NCBI GenBank assembly: GCA_035358815.1
Contig: DAOPQC010000005.1
Coordinates: 248,001 to 312,000, forward strand
Length of the DNA stretch: 64,000 nt
DNA from: Thermoanaerobaculales bacterium
GTDB lineage: Bacteria; Acidobacteriota; Thermoanaerobaculia; Thermoanaerobaculales; Sulfomarinibacteraceae
Direction: 5' to 3'
In this document: piece by piece, positions 8,534 through 16,377 of the stretch
Layout: every line of letters starts with the position of its first letter
How positions within the stretch are numbered: position 1 is the first letter of the stretch
Notes under the pieces: model-generated
The model's input: the letters and a program-made list of their open reading frames with translations, nothing else
Database searches by the model: none
Told to the model about the DNA's origin: nothing
Translations under genes and position numbers: made by a program

Positions 8534-9348
8534 TGGCCAAGTTCAAGAGCACCGCTTCGAAGCGAACTCCCCCCAAGAAGGGCAGCCACGACTCGCTCGA
8601 GCCCATGCGGACCCGCTTCCCGGGCGGGACAGTCATCTTCTCGGAGGGCGACCTCGGCCTGACCATGTACGTGATCGAGTCGGGCGAGGTGGAGATCAGG
8701 AAGCGCATCGCCGGCAGCGAGCGAGTGCTCGCCGTGCTCGGCAAGGGCGACTTCTTCGGCGAGATGTGCATGCTGGAGGACGCCTACCCGAGGTCGGCGA
8801 CGGCGGTGGCGGTCACCGACGTCGAGGCGGTGATCATCGACCAGTCCGCGTTCACGTTCATCCTCCGTCACAACCCGGAGATCGCGGTTCGCATGATGCG
8901 CAAGCTGACCGACCGCCTGCGCCGGACCAACCAGCTGCTCGAGGAGGCCGGCGCCGAGAAGGTGGAGCTTGACGACTCCGGGAATGGCGATCGTGTCGAG
9001 CCGGCCTCGGACCCGAAGGCGAGGCTGGTCGAGATCTCGAGCGGCATCGTGTTCCCGCTCGCCGACCAGCCGGAGACGACCATCGGCCGGATCGACCCGG
9101 TGACCGGAATCCACCCGGAGATCGACCTGACGCCGATCGACGTCAAGCGGTCGACCTCGCGGCGCCATGCGCGCATCCGGCGCGAGTCGGACGGCGGCTT
9201 CAACGTGATCGAGGACGTCGGGACCATGAACGGCACCTTCGTCAACGGCGTGCGACTCGCCGCGGGACGGGCCTTCCCGATCAAGCCCGGGGACACCGTG
9301 ACCTTCGGGACCATCCAGTGCCGGTTCGAGACCGACGACATGGTGTGA
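8533..9348 (+). CDS. Cyclic-nucleotide-binding domain plus FHA domain protein
   Basis: A 271-residue cytosolic protein. Residues about 20-140 form a cNMP-binding (CRP-like) beta-roll: VIFSEGDLGLTMYVIESGEV, VLGKGDFFGEMCMLED, and PRSATAVAVTD at the phosphate-binding cassette. Residues about 175-265 form an FHA domain: TIGRIDP, TSRRHARI, GTMNGTFVNG. There is no helix-turn-helix, so it is a signal adaptor rather than a CRP-type transcription factor. It could link a cyclic nucleotide to a phosphothreonine partner, possibly related to the FHA protein at 5133-6941. Its start is fused to the ldcA stop. Confidence 0.88.
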   Translation: MAKFKSTASKRTPPKKGSHDSLEPMRTRFPGGTVIFSEGDLGLTMYVIESGEVEIRKRIAGSERVLAVLGKGDFFGEMCMLEDAYPRSATAVAVTDVEAVIIDQSAFTFILRHNPEIAVRMMRKLTDRLRRTNQLLEEAGAEKVELDDSGNGDRVEPASDPKARLVEISSGIVFPLADQPETTIGRIDPVTGIHPEIDLTPIDVKRSTSRRHARIRRESDGGFNVIEDVGTMNGTFVNGVRLAAGRAFPIKPGDTVTFGTIQCRFETDDMV

Positions 9349-9397
9349 CCTCGGGGCCGGGGCCCCACCGCCGGCCGCGCCCGGCCCGATCACGACG

Positions 9398-11497
9398 ATG
9401 ACGAGGCCCGATCGCACTCCGTCCCCGTTCGCGACCGTCGACGCGCTGCGAGGGATCGGCCCCCGCCTTGCCGCCGCCCTCGGCGAGCACGGCGTCACCC
9501 GGGTCGTCGACCTGCTGCTCCACCTGCCGGCGCGCTACGAGGACCGAACTCAGCGGGTGGACCTCGGAGGCGCGCTCGCGGAGGACGCGCGGGTGCTGGT
9601 GTGGGGGCGGGTGGCGGTCGGATCCGCCCGGCACACCCGGCGGCGAGGCCTGCGCATCGTGACCGGCGTCGTCGACGACGGCTCCGGCACCCTGCCGGTG
9701 GTGTGGTTCAACCAGCCGTGGATCGACCGCCGGCTCGAGGGCGCGCGCCCGCTCTCCCTGTACGGCCAGCTGCGCCGGGGCCGCCGCGGCGGGCTCGAGC
9801 TCGTCAACCCGGAGGTCAACGACATCGAGGACGGCGGCGCCGAGCGCATCGTGCCCGTCTACCCGCGGCTCGGGCCGCTGGGGGGCCGCAGGCTGCGCCG
9901 GCTCATCGAGCAGGCGCTGCCGGCGCTGGGGTCGTGCCCGGACCCACTCCCTGCCGAGCTGCGCGATCGCCTCGGCCTTCCCGGGCTCGCCGTTGCCCTT
10001 GGGAGCCTCCACGACCCCGAGCCGCCGGCCGGCGAGCCGGAGCGGGTCGCCCTGGTCGACGCGCTGTGCCGGCGCGAGACCGCCGCCCACCGCCGGCTGG
10101 CTTTCCAGGAGCTGCTGGCGTTCGCGTGCGGGCTGGCGGAGCACCGGTCGCGCCGCGAGCGGCAGGCGGCTCCGCGCTGCCGGAGGGCTCCCCCGGTCGA
10201 CGAGCTGGCGCGCGCGATGTTCCGGTTCGAGCTCACGAGCGCCCAGCGGCGCGTGATCCAGGAGATCGCGGACGACCTCGGGCGTCCGCACCCGATGGCC
10301 AGGCTGGTCCAGGGCGACGTCGGCTGCGGCAAGACCGCGGTCGCCGCCCTCGCCATGCGGCTGGTGCTCGACAGCGGCCACCAGGCGGCGCTGATGGCGC
10401 CCACCGAGCTGCTCGCCGAGCAGCACGCCAGGACCCTGGCTGGACACTTCCGGTCGAGCGGCTATCGGGTGACCCTGCTCAGCTCATCGCAGCCGGCCGC
10501 CGAGCGCCGGCAGGTGATCGAAGACCTGGCGGACGGCAGCGAGCGGCTGGTGGTCGGCACCCACGCGTTGATCCAGGCGCAGGTGGCCTTCCGCGAGCTC
10601 GGCCTCGTGGTGGTCGACGAGCAGCACCGTTTCGGGGTGATGCAGCGCCAGAGCCTGCTCGACAAGGGGCGCGAGCCGCACCTGTTGGTGATGACCGCGA
10701 CCCCGATCCCGCGCTCACTGGCGCTGACCCTGTACGGAGACCTCGACCTGTCCATCATCGACGAGCTGCCGCCCGGTCGAACTCCGGTGACCACCGTCGT
10801 CCGGGCGTCGTCCGCGGCCCCGAAGGTCTTCGCCTTCCTGCGTGACGAGCTGGCGGCGGGTGGCCGCGCGTTCCTGGTCTACCCGACGATCGAGGGCGCG
10901 GATGATTCGGCGCTGCCGTCCCTCGAGCGGCGGGCGGCGGAGGTCGCTGCGGCCCTGCCTGGAGTGGCGCTCGGCGTCGTCCACGGGCGGATGCCGCGCG
11001 CCGACCGCGAGGCGGTGACCGAGCGCTTCCGCCGCGGCGACGTGCAGGCGCTGCTCACCACGACCGTGGTCGAGGTCGGGATCGATGTCCCAGAGGCGTC
11101 GGTGGTTGTCGTCGAGGGCGCCGAGAGCTTCGGCCTGTCCCAGCTCCACCAGCTGAGGGGGCGGGTGGGTCGCGGCGACCGCCGCTCCTGGTGCATCCTG
11201 GTCACCGGTGAGGACACCGGCGCACCGGCGCGCCGCCGGCTCGAAACCCTGGCCGGCTCGAGCGACGGGTTCGCGATCGCGGAGGTCGACCTCGAGCTGC
11301 GAGGGCCCGGCGAGCTGACAGGGTTGCGCCAGTGGGGCCCGGCCGGATTCCGGTTCGCGGACCTGCTGCGCCACGCCAAGGAGGTCGCGCTCGCCCGCGA
11401 CGCGGCTCGCGGGCTGGCGGCGGAGGGCCGGCTCGCAGCGACCCGCGCCGAGCTCGCCCGCTACCACCGGATCGAGAGCGAGCTTCCGGCAGGATGA
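9398..11497 (+). CDS. recG: ATP-dependent DNA helicase RecG
   Basis: A 699-residue superfamily 2 helicase that reverses stalled replication forks and processes branched DNA. The N-terminal wedge domain includes an OB fold (about residues 60-150, VWGRVAVGSARHT). Helicase motifs follow: Walker A GDVGCGKT, DEQHRFG box, TATPIPRSLALTLYGDLD, VHGRMP, TTVVEVGIDVPEASVVVVEG, and QLRGRVGRG. The C-terminal LRGPGE region is typical of RecG. Length agrees with the family (about 690). The gene stands between the cNMP/FHA protein and a small membrane protein gene, all on the same strand. Confidence 0.96.
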   Translation: MTRPDRTPSPFATVDALRGIGPRLAAALGEHGVTRVVDLLLHLPARYEDRTQRVDLGGALAEDARVLVWGRVAVGSARHTRRRGLRIVTGVVDDGSGTLPVVWFNQPWIDRRLEGARPLSLYGQLRRGRRGGLELVNPEVNDIEDGGAERIVPVYPRLGPLGGRRLRRLIEQALPALGSCPDPLPAELRDRLGLPGLAVALGSLHDPEPPAGEPERVALVDALCRRETAAHRRLAFQELLAFACGLAEHRSRRERQAAPRCRRAPPVDELARAMFRFELTSAQRRVIQEIADDLGRPHPMARLVQGDVGCGKTAVAALAMRLVLDSGHQAALMAPTELLAEQHARTLAGHFRSSGYRVTLLSSSQPAAERRQVIEDLADGSERLVVGTHALIQAQVAFRELGLVVVDEQHRFGVMQRQSLLDKGREPHLLVMTATPIPRSLALTLYGDLDLSIIDELPPGRTPVTTVVRASSAAPKVFAFLRDELAAGGRAFLVYPTIEGADDSALPSLERRAAEVAAALPGVALGVVHGRMPRADREAVTERFRRGDVQALLTTTVVEVGIDVPEASVVVVEGAESFGLSQLHQLRGRVGRGDRRSWCILVTGEDTGAPARRRLETLAGSSDGFAIAEVDLELRGPGELTGLRQWGPAGFRFADLLRHAKEVALARDAARGLAAEGRLAATRAELARYHRIESELPAG

Positions 11498-11534
11498 CCC
11501 GGATCGCAGGCCCGCGTCGCCGGCGAGCACCGGG

Positions 11535-11855
11535 ATGAGCGATCGGGAAGCGCCAGCCGCCGCCTGGCGTTACACTCCGCCGCAGATGGCGATGCAAAGG
11601 CGGCCGCTGGTTCGCGTGGCGATGTTGACCGTGGGCTGGGCACTGGTGGCGCTCGGCGCGATCGGTCTCGCGCTGCCCTTGCTGCAGGGCGTCCTGCTGA
11701 TCCTGCTCGGGCTCTGGGTGCTATCGCGGGAGTCGACGGTGGCGAGACGGCTGCACGATCGGCTGCTCAACCGCTATCCGGGCCTTCGCACCGCCGTCGA
11801 GCGGGCCAAGGCGAGGATGCGCCGGGTCCGTCAGCGGCTGCGGCCGGAGGATTGA
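11535..11855 (+). CDS. Small membrane protein, PGPGW/YbaN-like
   Basis: A protein of up to 106 residues with one hydrophobic hairpin (VAMLTVGWALVALGAIGLAL, then LLQGVLLILLGLWVLSRES) followed by a basic amphipathic tail with RLHDRLLNRYPGLR. This layout matches small inner-membrane proteins of the PGPGW or YbaN (DUF454) kind, although the proline-glycine signature is replaced by LPLLQG. The ATG at 11586, 9 bases after a TACACT hexamer, would give an 89-residue leaderless product and is a real alternative. Function unknown. Confidence 0.6.
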   Translation: MSDREAPAAAWRYTPPQMAMQRRPLVRVAMLTVGWALVALGAIGLALPLLQGVLLILLGLWVLSRESTVARRLHDRLLNRYPGLRTAVERAKARMRRVRQRLRPED

Positions 11856-12040
11856 CGCTTGCTCCCCGGGGGCCCCGCCTTTCCGGCCGGGATGCCGCAC
11901 CGCACCACCCTGCTCGTGATCGCGGCGGCGGCGTCGGCGCTGCTCCGCGGCCGATGGTAGCAGCCCGCGGACCGACCATTGGTCGTCAGGAGCTGCGGTT
12001 ACGATGATTGCTGCGGAGGAGAGGACACCGCGGCGGCTCG

Positions 12041-12182
12041 GTTCCGACTCGTTCCCGCTCCCGTCCCCGTTCCCGAAACGACCTGCCCGCGCGACGGCCG
12101 CCGCCAGCATGGGAGTGACAGGACACGGTTTCATGGGCTGAGCGATGATGAAGAACGCTCGGGAACGGGTACGGGAACGGGC
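12041..12182. repeat. TTCCCG/CGGGAA inverted repeat, copy 3, in a 375-base gene-free gap
   Basis: The gap 11856-12230 lies between converging genes. It contains a C-rich arm (12041-12075: GTTCCG, CTCGTTCCCG, CTCCCGTCCCCGTTCCCG) and a G-rich arm (12160-12182: GGGAACGGGTACGGGAACGG) about 85 bases apart, able to pair. I see no credible gene, terminator or RNA elsewhere in the gap. The longer open frames crossing it are antisense to the next gene. Confidence 0.6.
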
Positions 12183-12230
12183 CAACCGCCCGCCGGCTGT
12201 CAGCTGTCGGCGATCTTCGATCGTCATCCT

Positions 12231-13352
12231 CTACGGGACGGTTGCGGACCACGCTGCGGTGTCGCCGGACTCGAAGCCGTCGGCGAAGCCGGAGAACTCG
12301 TTCCAGTCGCCGACCGGGGTGAGGACCGGTCCCGCCACCTTGCAGGCGTGAATGTCGACCCCGGCGACGTCGCGGACGCCGCCCCGGTAGTAGAGGACGA
12401 CATCGCTGCCTGCCACCGGCTCGCCGTTGACGATGGTCGTCGGGTTGACCGCGCAGCCGCCGCCGCCGTCAGACAGCTCGGTTGAGTGGTACTGCGACAC
12501 CATGACGTCGTTCCTGGAGAAGTCGTCGGCTGGGAGCAGTCGGTCCTGGATGCCGGGAGTGACGAGGTAGCCGCGGCCCGACGCGGCGTCGCGAACCTCC
12601 CAGGTGACGCTGCCGTCCTCCCAGGTCCGCTCCGCCTCCTGGGCGATCGGCCCGGGCAGGCTGCCGCCGAGCTGGCTCACGGTGTCGCCGTCGGGGCCGC
12701 TGATGTCGAAGTCGAGGCGCCAGTACGCGTGGTGGCGGTGGGTGGCGCCGGAGCACGCGGTGCTGGAGGTGCCGAAGCCGAAGGTCGGCAGCACGGTGCC
12801 GTCCTGGTAGAACTCCCATCGCAGGGAGTAGCGGTACCATCCTGCCTGCCCCTCCGAGGTCAGCCGGATGTGGTCGGGAAAGTGCTCCACCGACACCCCC
12901 TCGAGGCACGGGCCCGGGCCGCCCCACGGGCAGTCCCCGGGCGGCGCCAGAGGATTGGTGGCGTGGTCGCAGACCGTTTCGGGGGGGAACGGGGGCTGGT
13001 AGAGCCCGGGCTCGATGGGGTTGTCGGTGCGGTAGGCCTGCTCGGAGTCGAGCCAGTCGCGGAAGCAGCCGCAGCCGCCGTCATCGTAGTCGACGTTGAG
13101 GATCGGCACGTGGGCGCGCTTGAACACCAGCGTGCCGCGGTAGTGGGCGTCGCGGATCTCGAGCCCGGAGCCGGAGGGCCCGCTGGACTCGGCCGGGCGG
13201 ACCCAGCAGAGCTCCCAGACCGGGGCGGCGGCGGGCCAGCTCATCAGGTGCTCGCTGGTCCCGTTGCAGGTGGGGGAAGCGGCGCGGGCGGGCGCGGACG
13301 CGACCGCCAGCAGCACGCCCGAGAGCGCGAGCAGGCGCCGGGCGAGAGTCAT
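12231..13352 (-). CDS. Secreted copper-amine-oxidase-like catalytic domain with FESGD C-terminal tag
   Basis: A 373-residue protein with a signal peptide (about 1-24). The body follows the copper amine oxidase catalytic domain: GLEIRDAHYRGTLVFKRAHV, then YDDGGCG at the catalytic aspartate position, then GWYRYSLRWEFYQDG where the topaquinone motif NYDY is expected, then HRHHAYWRLDFDISG where the copper HxH lies. The would-be topaquinone tyrosine (Y173) is kept, but the flanking Asn and Asp are Trp and Arg, and the third copper histidine is not obvious. Oxidase activity is therefore uncertain. The C terminus ends FADGFESGDTAAWSATVP, a tag shared with two other proteins here. The start overlaps the upstream gene by ATGA. 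Confidence 0.78.
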   Translation of the reverse strand: MTLARRLLALSGVLLAVASAPARAASPTCNGTSEHLMSWPAAAPVWELCWVRPAESSGPSGSGLEIRDAHYRGTLVFKRAHVPILNVDYDDGGCGCFRDWLDSEQAYRTDNPIEPGLYQPPFPPETVCDHATNPLAPPGDCPWGGPGPCLEGVSVEHFPDHIRLTSEGQAGWYRYSLRWEFYQDGTVLPTFGFGTSSTACSGATHRHHAYWRLDFDISGPDGDTVSQLGGSLPGPIAQEAERTWEDGSVTWEVRDAASGRGYLVTPGIQDRLLPADDFSRNDVMVSQYHSTELSDGGGGCAVNPTTIVNGEPVAGSDVVLYYRGGVRDVAGVDIHACKVAGPVLTPVGDWNEFSGFADGFESGDTAAWSATVP

Positions 13353-13885
13353 CGCGGCACCCCCTGGTCCCAGGTGTCGCGGTGGACGATCGAGGCCGCG
13401 CCTTCCCTGGTCAGGTCGACGACCGCGCGAAACAGCGGCGCAGCGCCGGCGTCGACGCGGAACGCGAAGATCTGCAGGCACCTGGAGCGCGGTCCGCAGG
13501 GCTTGCCGGCCGGCTCATCGAGGATGAAGCCGCCGTCGACGTACGCGCGGTGGGTTTCGACCACGGCTGCCAGGGCGGGGTCGGCGGACACGACGGCAAT
13601 CGCCTCCTCAATCTCCTCGGGAGATGGGGTTGGAATGCGTGGCCCAGGGCGACGGTCCACCAGGTGGCCCTGTTCGTCGTACGTCTGCTCGAAGGCGAGG
13701 CCCTGGCCGTAGTCGAAGACCAGCTCGACCCGTCCCCGCACACTGCGGCCGGCAACCTCCACCGTCTCGTCCCAGGCGCGGAGAACGCGCACGCCGTCGG
13801 CGCCGACTGCCGCACCGCCGCAGAGCGACGCGGCGAGCGCGGTGCCGGCGAGCGTCGCTCGAATCAACTTCCTTCCGGTCATCAT
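13349..13885 (-). CDS. Secreted protein resembling amine oxidase N-terminal (N2/N3) region
   Basis: A 178-residue protein with a signal peptide (about 1-28), a short conserved-looking core and the C-terminal block APLFRAVVDLTREGAASIVH. This resembles the N3 domain of copper amine oxidases (YEAVVDLTxGxVxSW). PSPEEIEEAIAVVSADP precedes it, as in N2 domains. The next gene, overlapping by ATGA, encodes the catalytic-like domain, so the pair looks like a split amine oxidase with each half separately exported. GAGGA precedes the double ATG at 13885/13882. On its own the sequence is too divergent to name firmly. Confidence 0.65.
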   Translation of the reverse strand: MMTGRKLIRATLAGTALAASLCGGAAVGADGVRVLRAWDETVEVAGRSVRGRVELVFDYGQGLAFEQTYDEQGHLVDRRPGPRIPTPSPEEIEEAIAVVSADPALAAVVETHRAYVDGGFILDEPAGKPCGPRSRCLQIFAFRVDAGAAPLFRAVVDLTREGAASIVHRDTWDQGVPR

Positions 13886-13898
13886 CGGCCTCCTCGAC

Positions 13899-15200
13899 TC
13901 ACTGCGGCCTGCGGCCCGCAGCGGCGCGCCGCGGAGCGACGCCGGACCACGCGGTGGCGTCCCCGGACTCGAAGCCGTCCGCGAACACGAGGTTGGTGGG
14001 CGAGCTGTCGACGATCCGGTACACGGCGCCGTTCGAGCCGTGATCGGCGAGGTAGAGCTCGCCCGCCTCGTCCTGGCCGAAGCAGGAGATGGTCATCGAG
14101 CTCTCGAGCAGCGGTGCGGACGACCAGCCGGAGCCGGCGGGCGCCGCGCCCCAGATGGTGCCGCTGCAGTAGTCGGCGTAGAGGTAGGTCCCCTGCAGGT
14201 TGGGATAGGACGCGCCCCGATAGCGATGGCCCCCGGTCACCGAGCAGCCGTCGCCGTGCGAGTACTCGGCGATCGGGGCGGTGTACTGGCTGGGGCCGCC
14301 GCAGCCCGCGGTGTTGTAGGGGTGGTTGCCCTCGTAGCAGCGCCAGCCGTAGTTCTCCCCGCCGTCGCTCCCGGCCGGCTGGTGGTCGATTTCCTCCCAG
14401 GCGTTCTGGCCGACGTCGCCGACGAACAGGTCGCCGGTTGAGCGGTCGAAGCTGAAGCGCCACGGGTTGCGCAGGCCGAGAGCCCAGATCTCGTCCTCGC
14501 CGGCGGCGCCGACGAACGGGTTGTCCGGCGGGATCGAGTAGTTGCGGTCGGGGTCGGCGGGAAGGTCGTCGCCCTGGGGGTCGATGCGCAGGATCTTGCC
14601 GAGCAGCACGCTCGTGCTCTGGGCCCGGTCGCCCGGGTCGCCCGCCGAGCCGCCGTCGCCGAGGCCGATGTAGAGGAGGCCGTCAGGCCCGAAGGCGATG
14701 GTGCCCCCGTTGTGGTTTCCGTAGGGCTGAGGGTAGCGCAGCAGCACGATCTCGCTCGCCGGGTCGACCTGGTTCGGGTCGCCGGCGTCGACGGTGAAGC
14801 GGGAGATCGTGGTGAAGTGGTCGACGGCGGGGTCGCCGGTGGTATCGGGCGCGCTGTAGTGGACGTAGAGCAGGCGGTTCGACTCGAAGCCGGGGTCGAA
14901 GGCGAGTCCGAGCAGCCCCTGCTCGCCGCCGGAGATCGACTGGGCGGTGACGTCGAGGAACGGCGTCGGCAGCAGCTGGCTCCCGTCCCAGATCCGGACC
15001 AGGCCGTCCTGCTCGCCGATGAACAGCCGCCCGGAGCCGTCGCCGGCGTTGGCAATGATCGCGGGATTGGTGAGGCCGCCGACGACCAGCTCGAGGGAAA
15101 GCACCGGGTCGGTGGCCGCCGCGGGTGCGGCCGCCGCCGCGACCACGAGCGAGGCCAGCACCAGGGACGTGCGCGCCGGTGCTGCGGGGTGTCCGTACAT
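13899..15200 (-). CDS. Secreted PQQ-dependent sugar dehydrogenase-like beta-propeller with FESGD tag
   Basis: A 433-residue exported protein of the glucose/sorbosone dehydrogenase (GSDH) propeller family. The signal peptide covers about 1-30. Family blocks include GLTNPAIIANAGDGSGRLFI, GGEQGLLGLAFDPGF, YGNHNGGTIAFGPDGLLYI, GLRNPWRFSFDRSTGDLFVG, DVGQNAWEEID and ENYGWRCYEG. NHNGG corresponds to the catalytic-histidine region of soluble glucose dehydrogenase. Substrate unknown. The C terminus carries LVFADGFESGDATAWSG plus a short basic tail. I chose the ATG at 15200 because GGAG stands 8 bases before it. It precedes the split amine-oxidase pair on the same strand by 13 bases and may be in one operon with it. 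Confidence 0.88.
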   Translation of the reverse strand: MYGHPAAPARTSLVLASLVVAAAAAPAAATDPVLSLELVVGGLTNPAIIANAGDGSGRLFIGEQDGLVRIWDGSQLLPTPFLDVTAQSISGGEQGLLGLAFDPGFESNRLLYVHYSAPDTTGDPAVDHFTTISRFTVDAGDPNQVDPASEIVLLRYPQPYGNHNGGTIAFGPDGLLYIGLGDGGSAGDPGDRAQSTSVLLGKILRIDPQGDDLPADPDRNYSIPPDNPFVGAAGEDEIWALGLRNPWRFSFDRSTGDLFVGDVGQNAWEEIDHQPAGSDGGENYGWRCYEGNHPYNTAGCGGPSQYTAPIAEYSHGDGCSVTGGHRYRGASYPNLQGTYLYADYCSGTIWGAAPAGSGWSSAPLLESSMTISCFGQDEAGELYLADHGSNGAVYRIVDSSPTNLVFADGFESGDATAWSGVAPRRAAAGRRPQ

Positions 15201-15467
15201 GGTGCTGCTCTCCTGCGGGCTGGCTTTCACCGGGCCTGCCAGACGGCGACTGAAACGCGACTGACTCTCAAAACCGTCGACCCTTTCACGCGTATTCCAG
15301 GCCCTCCGCCGGCGCGTTCAAGGGCCGGCCACCTCCTCTCGGATGTGTTTTCGTCAATTTCGATGTCCGAGCTCGGCTGAGAAACCTGGCTCAGCGTGGC
15401 CGAGGGACCTCGTCACAAGGGAGGGAATCGATGATCATGCGCAGCCGAGCTCGGAGATCGAAGGGGG

Positions 15468-16136
15468 TCAGGGGAGGGGGACGGCGCACTCCGGCCCGTC
15501 GTAGGCAGGGCTGTTGACCCGGCGGCTGACCGCGAAGGCCTCCATCTCGTGGTCGGGGTAGGGGGCGAGGAGCTCCTCGAGGCGCGGTTCCGGCAGAGGC
15601 TCGGGCCGCAGCCACTCCTCGAAGGCAGCCGGCGGCAGGATCACCGGCATCCGGTCGTGGAGGGCTGCTACGAGCCGATTGGGCGTGGTGGTGACGATGG
15701 TGCAGGAGTCGACCGGCACACCGCCGTCGCGCGGCCGCCAGCCCTCCCAGAGCCCGGCGAACGCGAAGGCTCGGCCGTCGGCGAAGCGGATCAGGTGCGG
15801 CTGCTTGCCCGCGCCGGCCTTCTGCCACTCGTAGAAGCCGTCGGCCGGGATCAGGCAGCGGCGGTGCTTGACCGCCGAGCGAAAAGCCGGCTTGGTGGCC
15901 ACGGTCTCGCCGCGGGCGTTGATCATCCGGTTGCCGATCGAGGGGTCGTCGGCCCAGTGCGGGATGAGGCCCCAGCGCACGCCCGTCAGCTCGCGGCCGC
16001 CCTCTGCGCTGCGCGCCACCAGCACCTGCTGGGTGGGCGCGATGTTGTAGCGCGGGACGATCCCCTCGGGCTCGGGAACGTCGAACAGCTGCCCGAGCAC
16101 CCTGGCCGAGACCGTGAGCGTGAACCGCCCGCACAT
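15468..16136 (-). CDS. SRAP-domain protein (YedK/HMCES, abasic-site shield)
   Basis: A 222-residue SRAP protein that covalently captures abasic sites in single-stranded DNA through Cys2. The start at 16136 gives MCGRF, exposing the catalytic cysteine after methionine removal. Longer frames upstream would bury it, so this start is functionally decided. Other family blocks are PRYNIAPTQQVLV, WGLIPHWA, NARGETVATKPAF, RRCLIPADGFYEW (active-site glutamate) and LHDRMPVIL (conserved histidine). Length is typical. It is divergent from the GH43-like gene and unrelated in function to its neighbours. Confidence 0.94.
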   Translation of the reverse strand: MCGRFTLTVSARVLGQLFDVPEPEGIVPRYNIAPTQQVLVARSAEGGRELTGVRWGLIPHWADDPSIGNRMINARGETVATKPAFRSAVKHRRCLIPADGFYEWQKAGAGKQPHLIRFADGRAFAFAGLWEGWRPRDGGVPVDSCTIVTTTPNRLVAALHDRMPVILPPAAFEEWLRPEPLPEPRLEELLAPYPDHEMEAFAVSRRVNSPAYDGPECAVPLP

Positions 16137-16218
16137 CGGACCAATCATATCCGAGCCCTCCAGGGCCGGCGTTCCGAAGTCGGGCGCGGAGGCGGGGGGG
16201 AGGCCGCGCCCCGCTTTT

Positions 16219-16278
16219 GAACCTTCGTTATCGATTTCCGGCAGGAGATTGAATCCGAAGGTTTTCAGAAGGTTTTCG
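16219..16278. repeat. Tandem 11-base repeat with inverted half-site in divergent gap
   Basis: GAAGGTTTTCA and GAAGGTTTTCG stand head to tail at 16257-16278. GAACCTTCG at 16219-16227 is the inverted counterpart of CGAAGGTT at 16256-16263. This is the most A/T-rich stretch between the SRAP gene and the GH43-like gene and may be an operator for either; no known motif is recognised. Confidence 0.45.
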
Positions 16279-16377
16279 TAACGACTTCCGGCCGTCGGCG
16301 CCCCACGTTGTAGGTGCCTCGAGGCGGGTCCGCGAGCGGCGCGGTTGGACGGCTCTCGGGGCACAAAGGAGAAGACT

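Noticed and set aside
11979..12485. Possible plus-strand gene in the gap after the small membrane protein
   Set aside because: Runs through the inverted-repeat element and into the antisense of the tagged amine-oxidase-like gene; no motif or ribosome site.
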